From Nicotiana tabacum (lineage: Eukaryota > Streptophyta > Magnoliopsida > Solanales > Solanaceae): DNA of 64,000 nucleotides. A program made the position numbers and the translations under genes. How positions within the stretch are numbered: position 1 is the first letter of the stretch; each line of letters begins with the position of its first letter. Below, one piece after another: positions 35,818 through 47,522 of the stretch. Where the stretch lies: assembly GCF_000715075.1 (NCBI RefSeq), contig NC_134095.1, forward strand, positions 11,722,222 to 11,786,221, read 5' to 3'. The notes under the pieces were generated by a model. That model worked only from the letters and a program-made list of their open reading frames with translations, searched no databases and was not told the origin of the DNA.

Positions 35818-35885
35818 CCGAACCTTTGCTTCAAAGGTTTCCTACATATCCCTGGCTAAAGGGGAATCAGGTTAATGTAGTTCGG
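35818..35885 (-). ncRNA. Structured repeat motif, site S6 (pre-PPT)
   Basis: The outer arms are CTACAT (35842-35847) and ATGTAG (35875-35880). The inner arms are TCCC (35849-35852) and GGGA (35862-35865). The second hairpin is a perfect 8-bp stem, AACCTTTG (35821-35828) and CAAAGGTT (35832-35839). CCGAA/TTCGG close the whole, though two bases are shared with the second hairpin. Confidence 0.75.
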
Positions 35886-36328
35886 GAAATGTTGGTAGCT
35901 GGGACTACCATGGGACTACGATTTGCTATTACTGCTGCTGCACGCTGTTACTACTGCTTACAGATCTCCTTATTACATCGTTGCTTAAAAGAAAAATCAA
36001 GAAGCTAGGCTAGATAACGGATTACAAGATCCCGTCTATCCTCCATTTGTTCTTGACGCCTTGTTTTCTTGTCGGCTTGCATCTATTCCAGTGCTTCTTT
36101 TCTTTCGAGAACTGACGGGGATGATACTGGCCTTTTGCTTCTCTGAATACCAATTCTCACTGTCTAGTTCGGTCCGCCGGGGGTATGGCTTCCTTCATTA
36201 AGCTTTTCGGTGGTTCCTCCGGGGATACGGCTCTCTTCATCAAAATTTGTTATGCCGGGGATTTTTTGCTGTAACCTTCTGCCTTCCGGTGGGTTACTGA
36301 TTTCAAGACCTGAAGTATAAGACTGAAA
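35886..36328 (-). other. 3' UTR between motif S6 and the minisatellite
   Basis: This non-coding stretch has CTGCTG-rich bases at 35930-35950 and a CCGCCGGGGGTAT / CCTCCGGGGATAC / CCGGGGATTTT series at 36176-36260 that looks like a decayed short repeat. No gene is seen. Confidence 0.5.
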
Positions 36329-37612
36329 AGTATTCCTCTCGTTATACAGGTGGGCGCCTAAATGCAAAAATATGAAATGTATTCCCTCATTATACTGGTG
36401 GGCGACCTAGGACATGAAATGAAAAACAGAAATGTATTCCCTCGTTATACTGGTGGGCACCTAGGACATGAAATGAAAAACAGAAATGTATTCCCTCGTT
36501 ATACTGGTGGGTGCCTAGGACATGAAATGAAAAAACAGAAATGTATTCCCTCGTTATACTGGTGGGCGCCTAGGACATGAAATGAAAAAACAGAAATGTA
36601 TTCCCTCGTTATACTGGTGGGCGCCTAGGACATGAAATGAAAAACAGAAATGTATTCCCTCGTTATACTGGTGGGCGCCTAGGGAATAAAATGAAAAAAC
36701 AGAAATGTATTCCCTCGTTATACTGGTGGGCGCCTAGGACATGAAATGAAAAAACAGAAATGTATTCCCTCGTTATACTGGTGGGCGCCTAGGACATGAA
36801 ATGAAAAAACAGAAATGTATTCCCTCGTTATACTGGTGGGCGCCTAGGACATGAAATGAAAAAACAGAAATGTATTCCCTCGTTATACTGGTGGGCGCCT
36901 AGGACATGAAATGAAAAAACAGAAATGTATTCCCTCGTTATACTGGTGGGCGCCTAGGACATGAAATGAAAAAACAGAAATGTATTCCCTCGTTATACTG
37001 GTGGGCGCCTAGGACATGAAATGAAAAAACAGAAATGTATTCCCTCGTTATACTGGTGGGCGCCTAGGACATGAAATGAAAAAACAGAAATGTATTCCCT
37101 CGTTATACTGGTGGGCGCCTAGGACATGAAATGAAAAAACAGAAATGTATTCCCTCGTTATACTGGTGGGCGCCTAGGACATGAAATGAAAAACAGAAAT
37201 GTATTCCCTCGTTATACTGGTGGGCTCCTAGGACATGAAATGAAAAACAGAAATGTATTCTCTCGTTATACTGGTGGGCGCCTAGGACATGAAATGAAAA
37301 AACAGAAATGTATTCCCTCGTTATATTGGTGGGCGCCTAGGACATGAAATGAAAAAACATAAATGTATTCCCTCGTTATACTGGTGGGCGCCTAGGACAT
37401 GAAATGAAAAACAGCAATGTATTCCCTCGTTATACTGGTGGGCGCCTAGGACATGAAATGAAAAACAGAAATGTATTCCCTCGTTATACTGGTGGGCGCC
37501 TAAGACATGAAATGAAAAAACAGAAATGTATTCCCTCGTTATACTGGTGGGCGCCTAGGGCATGAAATGAAAAGACTGAAAAGTATTCCTCTCGTTATAC
37601 AGGTGGGTGCCT
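36329..37612. repeat. Minisatellite, about 24 units of 54-55 bp
   Basis: The unit is GAAATGTATTCCCTCGTTA + TACTGGTGGGCGCCTAGGA + CATGAAATGAAAAAACA, with about 24 near-identical copies. The first and the last unit share a different form (GACTGAAAAGTATTCCTCTC, TTATACAGGTGGG) that is not seen inside. The same core (TTATACTGGTGGGCGACCTAG) forms an independent 41-bp array at 46882-47332. Confidence 0.9.
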
Positions 37613-39228
37613 GTTCAACTAAGACATAAAAATATCTGAATTTGTTTCCTCGTTCCTTCGAGAAATGTTTTTGACAACGGCAGAAAATTTTCTGCCCCGG
37701 CCTTGTGGCGTGTCTTTCTGCCATCATCAACATTTATTTTCCTGTAGAAATCAAAGAGAATTTTGTTAGTTTTAACATGGTGAGTGATTTTGTCACTCCT
37801 ACTGGGGGATGATTTTCCTTTCCCTTTCCCTTGCTCTGTGCTCCCAAAACTGGTTGGGGATAAAGTTGCTTGCTGGGGATGATATGTCTGCTGGGGATGA
37901 CATTTTTGCTGGGGATGGTTTTCCGTTTATCCCTTCCCCGCTCTTTTGTTTCAAAACATGCTGGGGGGTCCTCTTCAACTCCAAAATTACTCCCTTAAAA
38001 GTTTATCTTCTCCCAGCACTGCAGGGCATAAAATGTTATCATCTGGGGATAATGTTATTGAGGATAGGACTGTTGGGTTTATCTTGCTGCGGATTAATTC
38101 TCTCTTCCTCCTTCCCCTTTTCTGTGTTGTCTGACCTCCTTGGACCTTGGTCAGTGATCTATCGAAGTTCTGCTGGGGATCTTCTTGGAACTCGGTCCAT
38201 AAGTCCCTCAACCATCGTTTTCCGCTTTTCTTCATGTTCCCCTTAACTTCCTAGGCCAGTTTGTCATTTGGTTTTGCAACAAAACCTTTTGTCTTATTGC
38301 CTTGACTTTGTCCTGTCCCCTTCGCATTTTGCTTTGTACCATTTTGGCCCCTGATAGTAAACTCTGAAAAATCCTCCTCAAAACAAATTTCTGGAAAAAA
38401 GTCTTTTTAGGCAAAGAAATGAAAAAGATAGAAAAAGAGAAAAATCTTTCTGAACAAATGCTGGGGGAGAAGAAAAGGAAAGAACTTATCTGGACGGTAT
38501 GACTGGTCCCAACGATCATGTCGTGCATCACGTATTAATCGACCCAGTCTATTTTTATCAATCAATCTTCCTGATGGCCTCCCTTGCTGGGGATAAATAG
38601 GTGCCCACCTCTTCGCAAATGCGGATCCTTTTTGCCAATCTATCTTGTCGCCTTATAGTGCCCTTCGAGGGGTTTTCACTAATAAGACTCTCTCCTTTCT
38701 CTCAGCTCCCGTCGCCTTATGGTGCATGTGAAGGTTTTCACCGATAAGACTCTCTCGGTTTATTTCTCTCATCTTCCGTCGCCTTATGGTGCCCGTGAAG
38801 GTTTTCACCGATAAGACTCTCTCATTTTATTTTATTTTGCAGCGGGGGATTGGAGTGCTGCCGATATGACTCTCTCTTCTGGAGATTCTCTTCGGCTATC
38901 AATTCATTTCCAGTTTATGATCCTCTTCTTTGCTGGGGATCAGTGTATTACTCTCGGCTTTTATTTACCTGACTTGTCACCTCTCGGATACTGATCGGGA
39001 TGTCTTTTTTGGACATCGATGTTTGGTTTTGTGTGGGTTTAAAGAAAGGCTATCAAAAATCCAAAAATAACTTCGACGGGTGGAACACTACAACTCTTGG
39101 AATCAACCCTTTTGAAACTTCAAAAACATAACTCTTGACCCAGTTTTCTTGCTTGGGGATTTTTATATTTACACTATGTGGAGCTATGCACACTATGCAC
39201 ACTATGCACATTATGGTGCACTATGACC
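37613..39228 (-). other. 3' UTR between minisatellite and pol
   Basis: Non-coding. At 37685-37820 it is co-linear with 49275-49420 of the insert (TTCTGCCCC, TTTGTTAGTTT, AACATGGTG). At 38640-38870 three to four units of about 63 bp carry CGCCTTATGGTGCCCGTGAA and GGTTTTCACCGATAAGACTC. CTGGGGAT words recur at 37853-37920 and 38044-38178. The frames 37809-38246 and 38232-38531 are not supported as genes. A short CACTATGCA repeat is at 39190-39225. Confidence 0.6.
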
Positions 39229-39282
39229 GAGCCGTAAGGCGCCTACGTATCCTCTTTGAGGAATCAGGTCAAACGTAGTTCC
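39229..39282 (-). ncRNA. Structured repeat motif, site S7 (post-pol)
   Basis: The outer arms are CTACGT (39243-39248) and ACGTAG (39273-39278). The inner arms are TCCTC (39250-39254) and GAGGA (39258-39262) around TTT. GACCGAGCC at 39226-39234 and GAATCAGGTC are conserved. It lies about 240 bases after the ancestral integrase stop, with a T-rich (sense A-rich) tract between. Confidence 0.7.
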
Positions 39283-39524
39283 TACGGTTCCTCTATTTTT
39301 CTTATGACCTTTATCTTGTTTTCATTTTTCATTTTTTCTTTTTTTATTCATATATTTTTCATTAGCGACTCCAAAAGAGGGGTACGAAAGAATAAATAAG
39401 GCTCAAAGGGGGGAAACGAAGGTTAAAAGTGTTTGGATAGAAGAAAGAATTGCCTCCGTCATTTCATTATCCAATAAGTACCAAGTACAAACAAACGAAC
39501 CAATAACTGTCATAATCAAAGAAA

Positions 39525-40690
39525 TTACGCAGAATATCTTTTGACTGCATCAGAATTGATAGCCATGTTGACGTATCTTCCTTCAATATCTGTTAGACAT
39601 AAAGCGCCGTTGGACAATACTCTGGTCACGACATAAGGCCCTTGTCAATTTGGGGCGAACTTGACTTTTGCTTCGATCTGATGCGGGAGGATCCGTTTCA
39701 ATACTTGTTGCCCTACTTCAAATTTTCTGGGGCGCACCTTCTTATTGCATGCCCTTGCCATTCTCCTCTGATACAACTGGCCATGACACACTGCTGTCAA
39801 TCTTTTTTCATCTATTAAGTTCAACTGCTCCAGTCGAGTTTTAACCCATTCATCGTCGTCAATCCCGGCTTCAGCGACAATTAGGAGGGACGGAATTTCG
39901 ACCTCTGCCGGTATTACTACTTCAGTTCCGTACACCAATAAATAAGGAGTTGTACCTACGGAAGTCCGAACTGTAGTGCGATATCCCAACAAGGCAAAGG
40001 GTAATTTCTCATGCCATTGTCTAGATCCTTCTACCATCTTCCTCAGTATCTTCTTGATGTTCTTATTGGCTGCCTCAACTGCTCTATTCGCCTTGGGACG
40101 ATATGGGGTGGAATTGCGGTATGTAATCTTAAACTGTTGGCATACCTCCCTCATCAGATTGCTGTTAAGATTTGCACCATTATCCGTGATGATCACTTTT
40201 GGGACCCCAAATCTGCAGATGATATGGGAGTGAACAAAATCCACCACTGCCCTCTTGGTTACCGACTTGAAAGTTTTAGCCTCCACCCACTTGGTGAAGT
40301 AATCAATAGTCACCAGGATGAACCTATGGTTGTTGGTCGCTGCCAGCTCAATAGGCCCAATGACATCCATGCCCCATGCGACAAATGGCCATGGCGCTGA
40401 CATTGTATGCAATTCTGTCGGCGGAGAATGAATCAGATCTCCGTGTATCTGACATTGATGGCATTTCCTCACGAAATTGATACAATCATGCTCCATAGTG
40501 AGCCAATAGTACCTTGCTCGAAGAATCTTCTTTGCCAATACATATCCGCTCATATGTGGCCCACAGACTCCAGCAAGCACCTCTGAAATAACTATCGTGG
40601 CTTGACCGGCGTCTATACATCTTAGCAATCCCAAGTCTGGGGTTCTTTTGTACAACACTCCTCCACTGAGGAAGAAACCATTTGAAAACG
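39525..40690 (-). pseudogene. pol: Tat/Ogre integrase with a nonsense codon
   Basis: The frame reads from a frameshift near 40660-40690 to 39645, where a Trp codon in APN-W-QGP has become TGA, and then on to a natural stop at 39525 (end KRYSA). The N-terminal zinc-binding region shows GPHMSGY and CHQCQ, but the first histidine of the HHCC set appears to be Leu (EVLAGVCGPH). The catalytic residues are visible in VTIDYFTKW, ITDNGANLNS and VEAANKNIKK. The C-terminal part has RMARACNKKVRP and LKRILPHQ. It is a close relative of the copy at 12438-13259. It is preceded in sense by the second RNase H. Dead by nonsense plus frameshift. Confidence 0.9.
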
Positions 40691-41260
40691 CCGAATGGCT
40701 CTTTTTTGGTCCCCGGTGGCCTGCTCCGGGTATATCCCCATCTTGAGGTACTCCTTTATGTCATAAAACCATGGCTCGTCATCCACTTCCTCCTCTACCA
40801 CGTTGCAATAAGCATGCTGATCACGAACCTGAATGTGTAATGGGTCAATATACATTTTGTCGGGGCGGTGTAACATTGATGCTAAGGTGGCCAATGCATC
40901 GGCAACCTCATTATGAACTCTCGGGATGTGTCTGAATTCCACTTATCGAAATCGCTTGCTCAGATTGTGCAAACATTGTCGATATGGTATGAGTTTCAAA
41001 TCCCATGTTTCCCACTCACCCTGAATCTGATGCACTAGGAGGTCCGAGTCTCCCAAGACCAAAACGTCCTGGACATCCATGTCTGCAGCTAGTCGCAGAC
41101 CCAAAATGCATGCTTCATACTCGGCCATGTTGTTGGTACAATAGAAACGTAGCTGGGTTGTAACAGGATAGTGACGTCCTGTTTCCTAAATGAGTACCGC
41201 TCCTATTCCAACCCCTTTCGCGTTTGCGGCTCCATCAAAGAAAAGCTTCCAACTTGGTTC
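40660..41260 (-). pseudogene. pol: Second (archaeal-type) RNase H domain, with two stops
   Basis: Between RT-RNase H and integrase lies a second RNase H, the domain that marks the Tat lineage. Its acidic residues are visible: WKLFFDGAAN (about 41225-41254), MAEYEACILGL (about 41100-41128), VLGDSDLLVHQ (about 41035-41070) and HNEVADALATL (about 40880-40915). In-frame stops TAG at 41186 and TAA at 40943 break it, and the linker to integrase loses frame near 40660-40690. It would cut RNA in RNA-DNA hybrids during cDNA synthesis. Confidence 0.85.
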
Positions 41261-42900
41261 CTCGGGTAATTCCAGCTCACCTACATGCATTACTTCCTCG
41301 TCCGGAAAATACGTCCTCAATGGCTCGTATTCTTCATCAACAGGATTCTCGGTCAAGTGATCGGCCAGCGCTTGGGCTTTCATGGCCGTCCTCGTCACAT
41401 AGACGATATCAAACTCTGTGAGCAAAATTTGCCATTTTGCTAACCTCTCTGTAGGCATAGGTTTCTGGAAAATGTACTTTAATGGATCCAAACGGGATAT
41501 GAGATAAGTAGTATATGAGGACAAATAGTGCTTCAACTTCTGAGCCACCCAAGTTAGGGCGCAACACGTCCTCTCGAATTGAGTATACTTGACCTCATAT
41601 ACTGTAAACTTCTTGCTAAAATAATAAATGGCCTGCTCCTTCCTTCCTGTAATGTCGTGTTGCCCCAACACGCAGCCAAACGAATTCTCCAGGACCGTCA
41701 GATAAAGAATTAACGGTCTTCCCAGCTCAGGTGGGACCAACACAGGTGGATTTGACAAATACCCTTTGATCTGGTCGAAGGCTTCTTGACACTCCGTCGT
41801 CCAGTCTATCACAGCATCTTTCTTCAGCAGCCGAAATATGGGTTCACAAGTCGCCGTGAGTTGAGCGATGAACTTGCTGATATAGTTTAGTCTTCCCAAC
41901 AGACTCATTACCTCCGTTCTGTTCTTTGGCGGTGGCAAATCTTGGATGGATTTGATCTTGGATAGGTCCAACTCAATACCCCGTCGACTGACGATGAATC
42001 CTAACAGCTTTCCTGATGGAACCCCGAAGGCACATTTGGCCGGGTTGAGCTTAATATCATACCTTCGAAGTCTTTGAAAGAACCTCCTTAGGTCTGCTAC
42101 ATGATCTTCCTGACGCCAAGACTTTATGATCACATCATCTACGTACACTTCAATTTCTTTGTGTATCATGTCATGAAACACAGCAGTCATTGCTCTCGTG
42201 TACGTTGCCCCACCATTCTTCAATCCGAATGGCATTACCCGGTAGCAGTAAGTTCCCCATGGCATAATGAAAGCCGTCTTTTCCGCGTCTTCTTCGTCCA
42301 TTAAGATCTGATGATATCCTGCATAGCAGTCCACAAAGGATCCGATCTCGCGCCCAGCGCAATTATCAATCAATATATGGATGTTGGGCAATGGAAAATT
42401 ATCCTTAGGACTTGCCTTGTTGAGATTGTGGTAGTCGACACATACCCTGATTTTCCCATCCTTCTTCAGCACTGGTACCACATTGGCCAACCAATCGGGA
42501 TATCGAGTGACCCGAATAACGTTTGCCTGCAGCTGTTTGGTCACTTCTTCTTTGATCTTCACACTCATATCCGTCTTAAACTTCCTCAGTTTTTGCTTGA
42601 CCGGAGGGTATGCCGGGTCAGTGGGCAATTTGTGAACCACTAGATCGGTGCTTAATCCCGGCATATCATCATATGACCATGCAAAAACATCTTTGAACTC
42701 AATGAGGGCTTTGATTAATGCCTCCCTGATGTTTGGCTCAATGTGGATGCTGATTTTGGTTTCTCTGACGTTATCTGCATCCCCTAGATTTACAACTTCG
42801 GTGTCATTCAGATTAGGCTTGGGTTTCTCTTCGAATTGGCACACTTCTCGGTTTATTTCTTCGAAGGCTTCATCCTCGTCATATTTGGACTCATCATCAT
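41261..42900 (-). pseudogene. pol: Tat/Ogre reverse transcriptase and RNase H
   Basis: There is one long open frame, about 550 codons, from the insertion site at 42900. In order: an acidic linker (EAFEEINREVCQFEEKPKP), an RT N-region with FAWSYDDMPG, palm motifs LPNIHILID, SFVDCYAGYHQI, MPFGLKNGGATY and the catalytic VYVDDVIIKS (YVDD), then GFIVSRRGIELD, the connection, and the RT-linked RNase H with YFSKKFTVYEVKYTQFERTC. The RT itself has no stop, which makes it the best preserved domain in the window. The 14.4-kb insert cuts the acidic linker upstream, so the first codons of this exon lie at 57323-57428. Confidence 0.92.
42896..42900. repeat. Target site duplication, left copy (ATCAT)
   Basis: ATCAT directly precedes TGTCACACC. 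The same five bases follow the CTTACA end at 57323-57327. A 5-bp duplication is the rule for Ty3/gypsy integrases. Confidence 0.9.
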
Positions 42901-45692
42901 TGTCACACCTCCTTTTTACGCACCCGCGAGGGCGCAGGGGAGTTTTTCCAATTTAAGGACAATCGAAACGGGATTTGTTTATTTATTTCAGAGTCGCCAC
43001 CTGGGAGATTTAGGGTGTCCCAAGTCACCCATTTTAATCCCGAATCGAGGAAAAGAATGACTCTATATTACAGTCTGCGTACCAGAAATCCGGATAAGGA
43101 ATTCTGTTAACCCGGGAGAAGGTGTTAGGCATTCCCGAGTTCCGTGGTTCTAGCACGGTCACTCAACTGTTATATTTGGCTTGATTATCTGATTTTGTAC
43201 ATGTTAAACCTATGTGCAAGTTTTAAACTCTTGACCGCTTTTATTATTATTTTTTACGAGAATTGCAACGTCGTGAAAATATATCTCGAACCACGTTACA
43301 TCAATGCACCCGTGGTTATTGACATATCTCGACTCCGTTGAGATTTAGATTTGGGTCACATAAATGTGCACCCGAATTAAGAAAAATAAATTATTAAGAC
43401 GCGCCTAAAGCAACTAACGCATTGTTATTTTGGGAAAGGCCGTAAAATTTGCTAAACGGCATGTCCCGGATTCTAAGTATTTTTAATATATATACATTTA
43501 GAGGGCCCCGCAACTTCTACATTTTTGTTTGTCGAAGCTCGTCTCATTTATTATTAAAAGGAATTTACAACGTCATGGAAATACATCTCGGGCTACGCCA
43601 TAATCAATATACCCGTGATTAGAGACACATTTCGATTCCGTTGAGATTTAGATTTGGGTCACATAAATGTGCACCCGAGTTTAGGAAAATTAAATTATTA
43701 AAGGCGCGCCTGAAGCAACTAGCGCATTATTATTTTGGGGTAGGGCCGTGAAATTCGCTGAACGGCCCGACCCGGAATCTAAGTATTTAATGCATATATT
43801 TTTGTGAGGGCTCCGCAATCTGTACATTTTTTATGTGGCGAGGCTCGTCTCATTTTTATTTATTTATTTATTTTTTCTTTTTTTTCTTTTAGAAATAGGA
43901 CAAGGCTAAAATAACTATGTTTTGTGCTACTTCGCGAGATCATAGGTTATAAATTGAACTTATTTGATGAAGCGAGTATTTTCCCGCGGAATTAAAATTG
44001 CTACTATAATTGCAACATTACTACCACATGTATAAACAATTATTAAGACAAACTAAATAATTAACACCTTTCAGAATATGTGCAAACCCCTATTATGACA
44101 AATATTTGGATAACAACAGTTTAACACGAAGAAACAAAATGGCAAATAGCTACTTAAAATAACGAAACAACGGAAAAGAACTAGGATACCATACGGAGTT
44201 AATTATCAAAAATAGCAATTCGCAATCATCATGTATATATGTCTCGCGCAATTTCGCGTACTATCCGCATGAACTAGGATTGTATTTCAATAAAACACAT
44301 GTACATATTACTAAACAACAAATATGAAGGACACGGACAGAGATGACCTACTTGATATTATCGTCCGATGCGTTTGACCTGCGATGAAACCTCGGACAAC
44401 AAACTTGACGTACCGGACCTCGACGAACCAAAGGCGACCTCAACGGACTGCACGACGACAGTGAAAGAACAGCGATAACCTGGGCTGGTTGGTTGTCGCG
44501 TTTGGACAGTACAGCTGGAGCAGTGGTGTTTGGACGGTGTTCAGTGGTCGTTTGATCCACTGCTGGGCGTGAGGAAACGACGCGGAGACTGGTGGTGGCG
44601 TGAAGTCGAGCTGGAGGTTTGGTGGTGTACGCCGGTGGTCGACGAGGCTGGGTAGCAGGTGGTCGTGGGCTGCTGTTTGACGGATGTGCTGAAAACGAAC
44701 AGCAGCAACAATGGCTGCTGCTCGACCGACGCAGCAATGGGGTCGACGATGAACCTAGGAGGATGAGAAATGGTCGTGAGCTGGTGGTGTTTGACTGTAG
44801 GGTCGAGGGTTATGGAGGAGGCAGAAGCTGCGGTGGTGGTGTTTGGGTGGTAGGTTGACGATGGCGGAGCTGGGGAGTTGCGACGAGGGGGTGGTGGTGG
44901 TTGCGGATGGTGTTTGGACGTGGGGTTTGGGTAGGGTTTTCTCTGGTTTTGCCAAGGAGAGGAAGAAGATGACGCACAGTGTCCTCTTTCAATTTTTCAA
45001 AATCCTCCCCTGTTCAAAATGTTTTTGTCCGTGTTTTGTAACGGGTTTGCCCAGAAAAATGAGCCCCACGCGTGGTGAGGTTCGAGACTTATGTTCCCCA
45101 CGCGTGGTGGGGTTCCCCATGTGTCATGGACTCGGTTTATTATGGGTTAGGCCCGAAAATTAGGCTTAAAACCGGGTAGTTTGAACCCGAATATTATTCT
45201 TTTACCCGGATCCGAGAATAAGAACACGACGTTGCTTACTAATCCTATGTAAGCAAAATAACTACAAAAATAAGACTAATATTTAAAACAAAACTATATC
45301 TTTTTTTTTTAATATCTTTCAAGATTTAAAATAACTACAAAATATTAATAATACTATTTTTTGTAATTTTCGTTTTTTTTAATAAAGACAAAATGTAAAG
45401 TAATATCTTTGTATTTTTTCCAAAATTAAAATGACTACAAAACATTAATAGAATTATATTTTTTTGTAATTTTTGAATTTATATAAAATACCAAAATAAA
45501 GTACAATTTTTGTATTTTTTTCAAATTTATGAGAAATACATAAACTAAAATTTATATATGTATTTTTGTGATTTTTTATTTTGCAACGAAATAAAGTAAA
45601 AATAGTTAAAATGGCTATATTAGACCCAATTACATATTTATGCTAAAAAAGTGTGAAAATCCTCGGGGAGGGTCAAAAATCACGTGCTTACA
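42901..45692 (-). repeat. 3' LTR (LTR C) of the non-autonomous element
   Basis: It spans TGTCACACC on the left to CGTGCTTACA on the right, 2.79 kb. It carries a roughly 300-bp tandem duplication (about 43258-43556 and 43558-43860). Compared with LTR D it has about 36 bp more near 44415 and about 30 substitutions by eye. The proline/serine-rich frames at 44348-44737 and 44755-44992 recur in LTR D with a frameshifting deletion, so I do not regard them as genes. Confidence 0.9.
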
Positions 45693-45706
45693 GCTGCCCC
45701 TCTTTG
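45693..45706 (-). other. Polypurine tract of the non-autonomous element
   Basis: The minus strand reads CAAAGAGGGGCAGC directly before the sense start of LTR C and is identical to the tract at 8054-8067. Confidence 0.8.
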
Positions 45707-45808
45707 ACTGGAAACACGAAGAGTTTTCCGACAAAGAACGACTAGACGTGTTTTTGACCCGACCATTATTTGGAGGGGACTACACTACGGAAAGGAAAGG
45801 AATGTGAC

Positions 45809-45875
45809 CGAGCCCTGGTATCTGAGTTGCCTACATATCCTTGGTTATAAAGGAATCAGGCCACGTGTAGTTCGG
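45809..45875 (-). ncRNA. Structured repeat motif, site S8 (pre-PPT)
   Basis: The outer arms are CTACA (45831-45835) and TGTAG (45866-45870). The inner arms are TCCTT (45838-45842) and AAGGA (45850-45854). CCGA at 45809 can pair with TCGG in AGTTCGG at 45869-45875. The second hairpin is weak here. Confidence 0.65.
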
Positions 45876-46338
45876 AAATGAGAGAGATGGTAGAGTGTAC
45901 CGAGGTGAGGAGCCGATCGAGGTGCCGTTCCATTGAGGTTCCGGTCCGCGGTCCTGTCATTACATCAAAAATGATAACTGAAAAGACTAACTAAACCTAT
46001 CAGCTACTAGTTACAAGGATTCCTATCTCTGAGTCTTCTGAAACTTGATCTTGAGTCTTGAATGGTGCTTCATACAGACTTTGGATTTGAACCTTGATAC
46101 TTGCTAATTGTAGGCGCTAGTTCTTGAGTAGACCACCTCTGTTCTCCACTTTCGTGCCTTGGATTCATCATTCATTTTTTCTCTTTTTTCTTGTTTTTTT
46201 TTTTGACCAGCCTTTTGTGAATGCTGGGGATTTTTATTGCTTCCTGCTGGGGATTCCTGTTGTATTCCTCTGCTTTATTGATTCTGAGTGTGCTCCTTTC
46301 TCATATGAGCGGGCTTTTGACTTCAATACTTCAATTAT
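45876..46338 (-). other. 3' UTR of the insert before its minisatellites
   Basis: Non-coding. The stretch TTACAAGGATTCCTATCTCTGA through TTGATCTTGAGTCTT matches 8389-8435 of the G element, so both share this part of the 3' UTR. No gene is seen. Confidence 0.5.
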
Positions 46339-46670
46339 ATTCCCTTATTCTCCAGGTGGGTGCCTGATTTCTATTTCTTTTATCCTTGTTCTCCAGGTGG
46401 ACGCCTGATTTCTTCCTTCCTTTGTCCTTATTCTCCAGGTGGACGCCTGATTACTTCTTTTCTTTGTCCTTGTTCTCCAGGTGGACGCCTGATTTCTATT
46501 TTCTTTGTCCTTGTTCTCCAGGTGGACGCCTGATTTCTTCTTTTCTTTGTCCTTGTTCTCCAGGTGGACGCCTGATTACTTCCTTTCTTTGTCCTTGTTC
46601 TCCAGGTGGATGCCTGATTTCTATTTTTCTTTGGCATACAACAACCTCCGTTCTACAGGCGGGTCCCTGA
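46339..46670. repeat. Minisatellite, 7-8 units of about 41 bp
   Basis: Units carry TTCTCCAGGTGGACGCCTGA followed by TTTCTTCTTTTCTTTGTCC. CAGG and CCTG frame the core as a short inverted repeat. The last unit (TCTACAGGCGGGTCCCTGA, about 46650) is diverged. Frames in both strands (SRWTPD repeats) are by-products of the period. Confidence 0.85.
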
Positions 46671-46881
46671 CAACCAAAACAAACAAAACAAACAAAATTT
46701 CCTAACCCAGTTTGTACTGGGAAAATTCGTGAGTCGTTAGCAAAATTGTAACTCATTTATACTACTGATGCAATGATGAGTAAACTAAAGACTAGGCTAG
46801 GATGTGCATCTCCTACGGGTAAAACAAAAACTTTTGTTAGCAAATGCGTCTGCTAAAATAAAACCTCAATGACTCAAATAA
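46671..46881. other. Spacer with single relatives of the element E repeat
   Basis: It contains GGATGTGCATCTCCTACGGG and TTAGCAAATGCGTCTGCTAA. The latter is an inverted repeat homologous, on the opposite strand, to single units of the 29690-30565 array. No gene is seen. Confidence 0.5.
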
Positions 46882-47335
46882 CTGTCTTCCCTCATTATAC
46901 TGGTGGGCGACCTAGAACTTAAAAGTATTCCCGCATTATACTGGTGGGCGACCTAGAACTTAAATGTATTCCCGCATTATACTGGTGGGCGACCTAGAAC
47001 TTAAAAGTATTCTCGCATTATACTGGTGGGCGACCTAGAACTTAAAAGTATTCCCGCATTATACTGGTGGGCGACCTAGAACTTAAATGTATTCCCGCAT
47101 TATACTGGTGGGCGACCTAGAACTGAAATGTATTCCCGCATTATACTGGTGGGCGACCTAGAACTTAAATGTATTCCCGCATTATACTGGTGGGCGACCT
47201 AGAACTGAAATGTATTCCCGCATTATACTGGTGGGCGACCTAGAACTTAAAAGTATTCTCGCATTATACTGGTGGGCGACCTAGAACTTAAAAGTATTCC
47301 CGCATTATACTGGTGGGCGACCTAGAACTTAAATG
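46882..47335. repeat. Minisatellite, 11 units of exactly 41 bp
   Basis: The unit is AAGTATTCCCGCATTATACT + GGTGGGCGACCTAGAACTTAA. Units alternate between AAAAGT and AAATGT and between CTT and CTG at the joint. It shares the TTATACTGGTGGGCG core with the 55-bp array at 36329-37612. Confidence 0.9.
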
Positions 47336-47522
47336 AAAGGACAGAAATGTATGTCTCTGTTATATGGGCGGGCTCCCAACTTCAATACTAACTTAAAAGG
47401 AAATGCCTCTCTCACGGGTGAAAACTAAACTTAGGAGGAAATGCATCTCCTATGGGTAAAACTAGACTTAGGAGGAAATGCATCTCCTATGGGTGAAAAC
47501 TGAACCTAGGAGGGAACTTTAG
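47336..47522. other. Spacer between arrays
   Basis: Three to four loose units of AGGAGGAAATGCATCTCCTA-type inverted repeats (47417-47515) are joined to a CTCTGTTATATGGGCGGGCTC block (47353-47373). These are single-copy forms of units amplified elsewhere. Confidence 0.5.

Noticed and set aside
44348..45163. Proline/serine/glycine-rich frames in LTRs C and D (both strands) as genes
   Set aside because: They lie within LTRs; the D copy has a 36-bp deletion that truncates the minus frame, and no domain or start context is evident.
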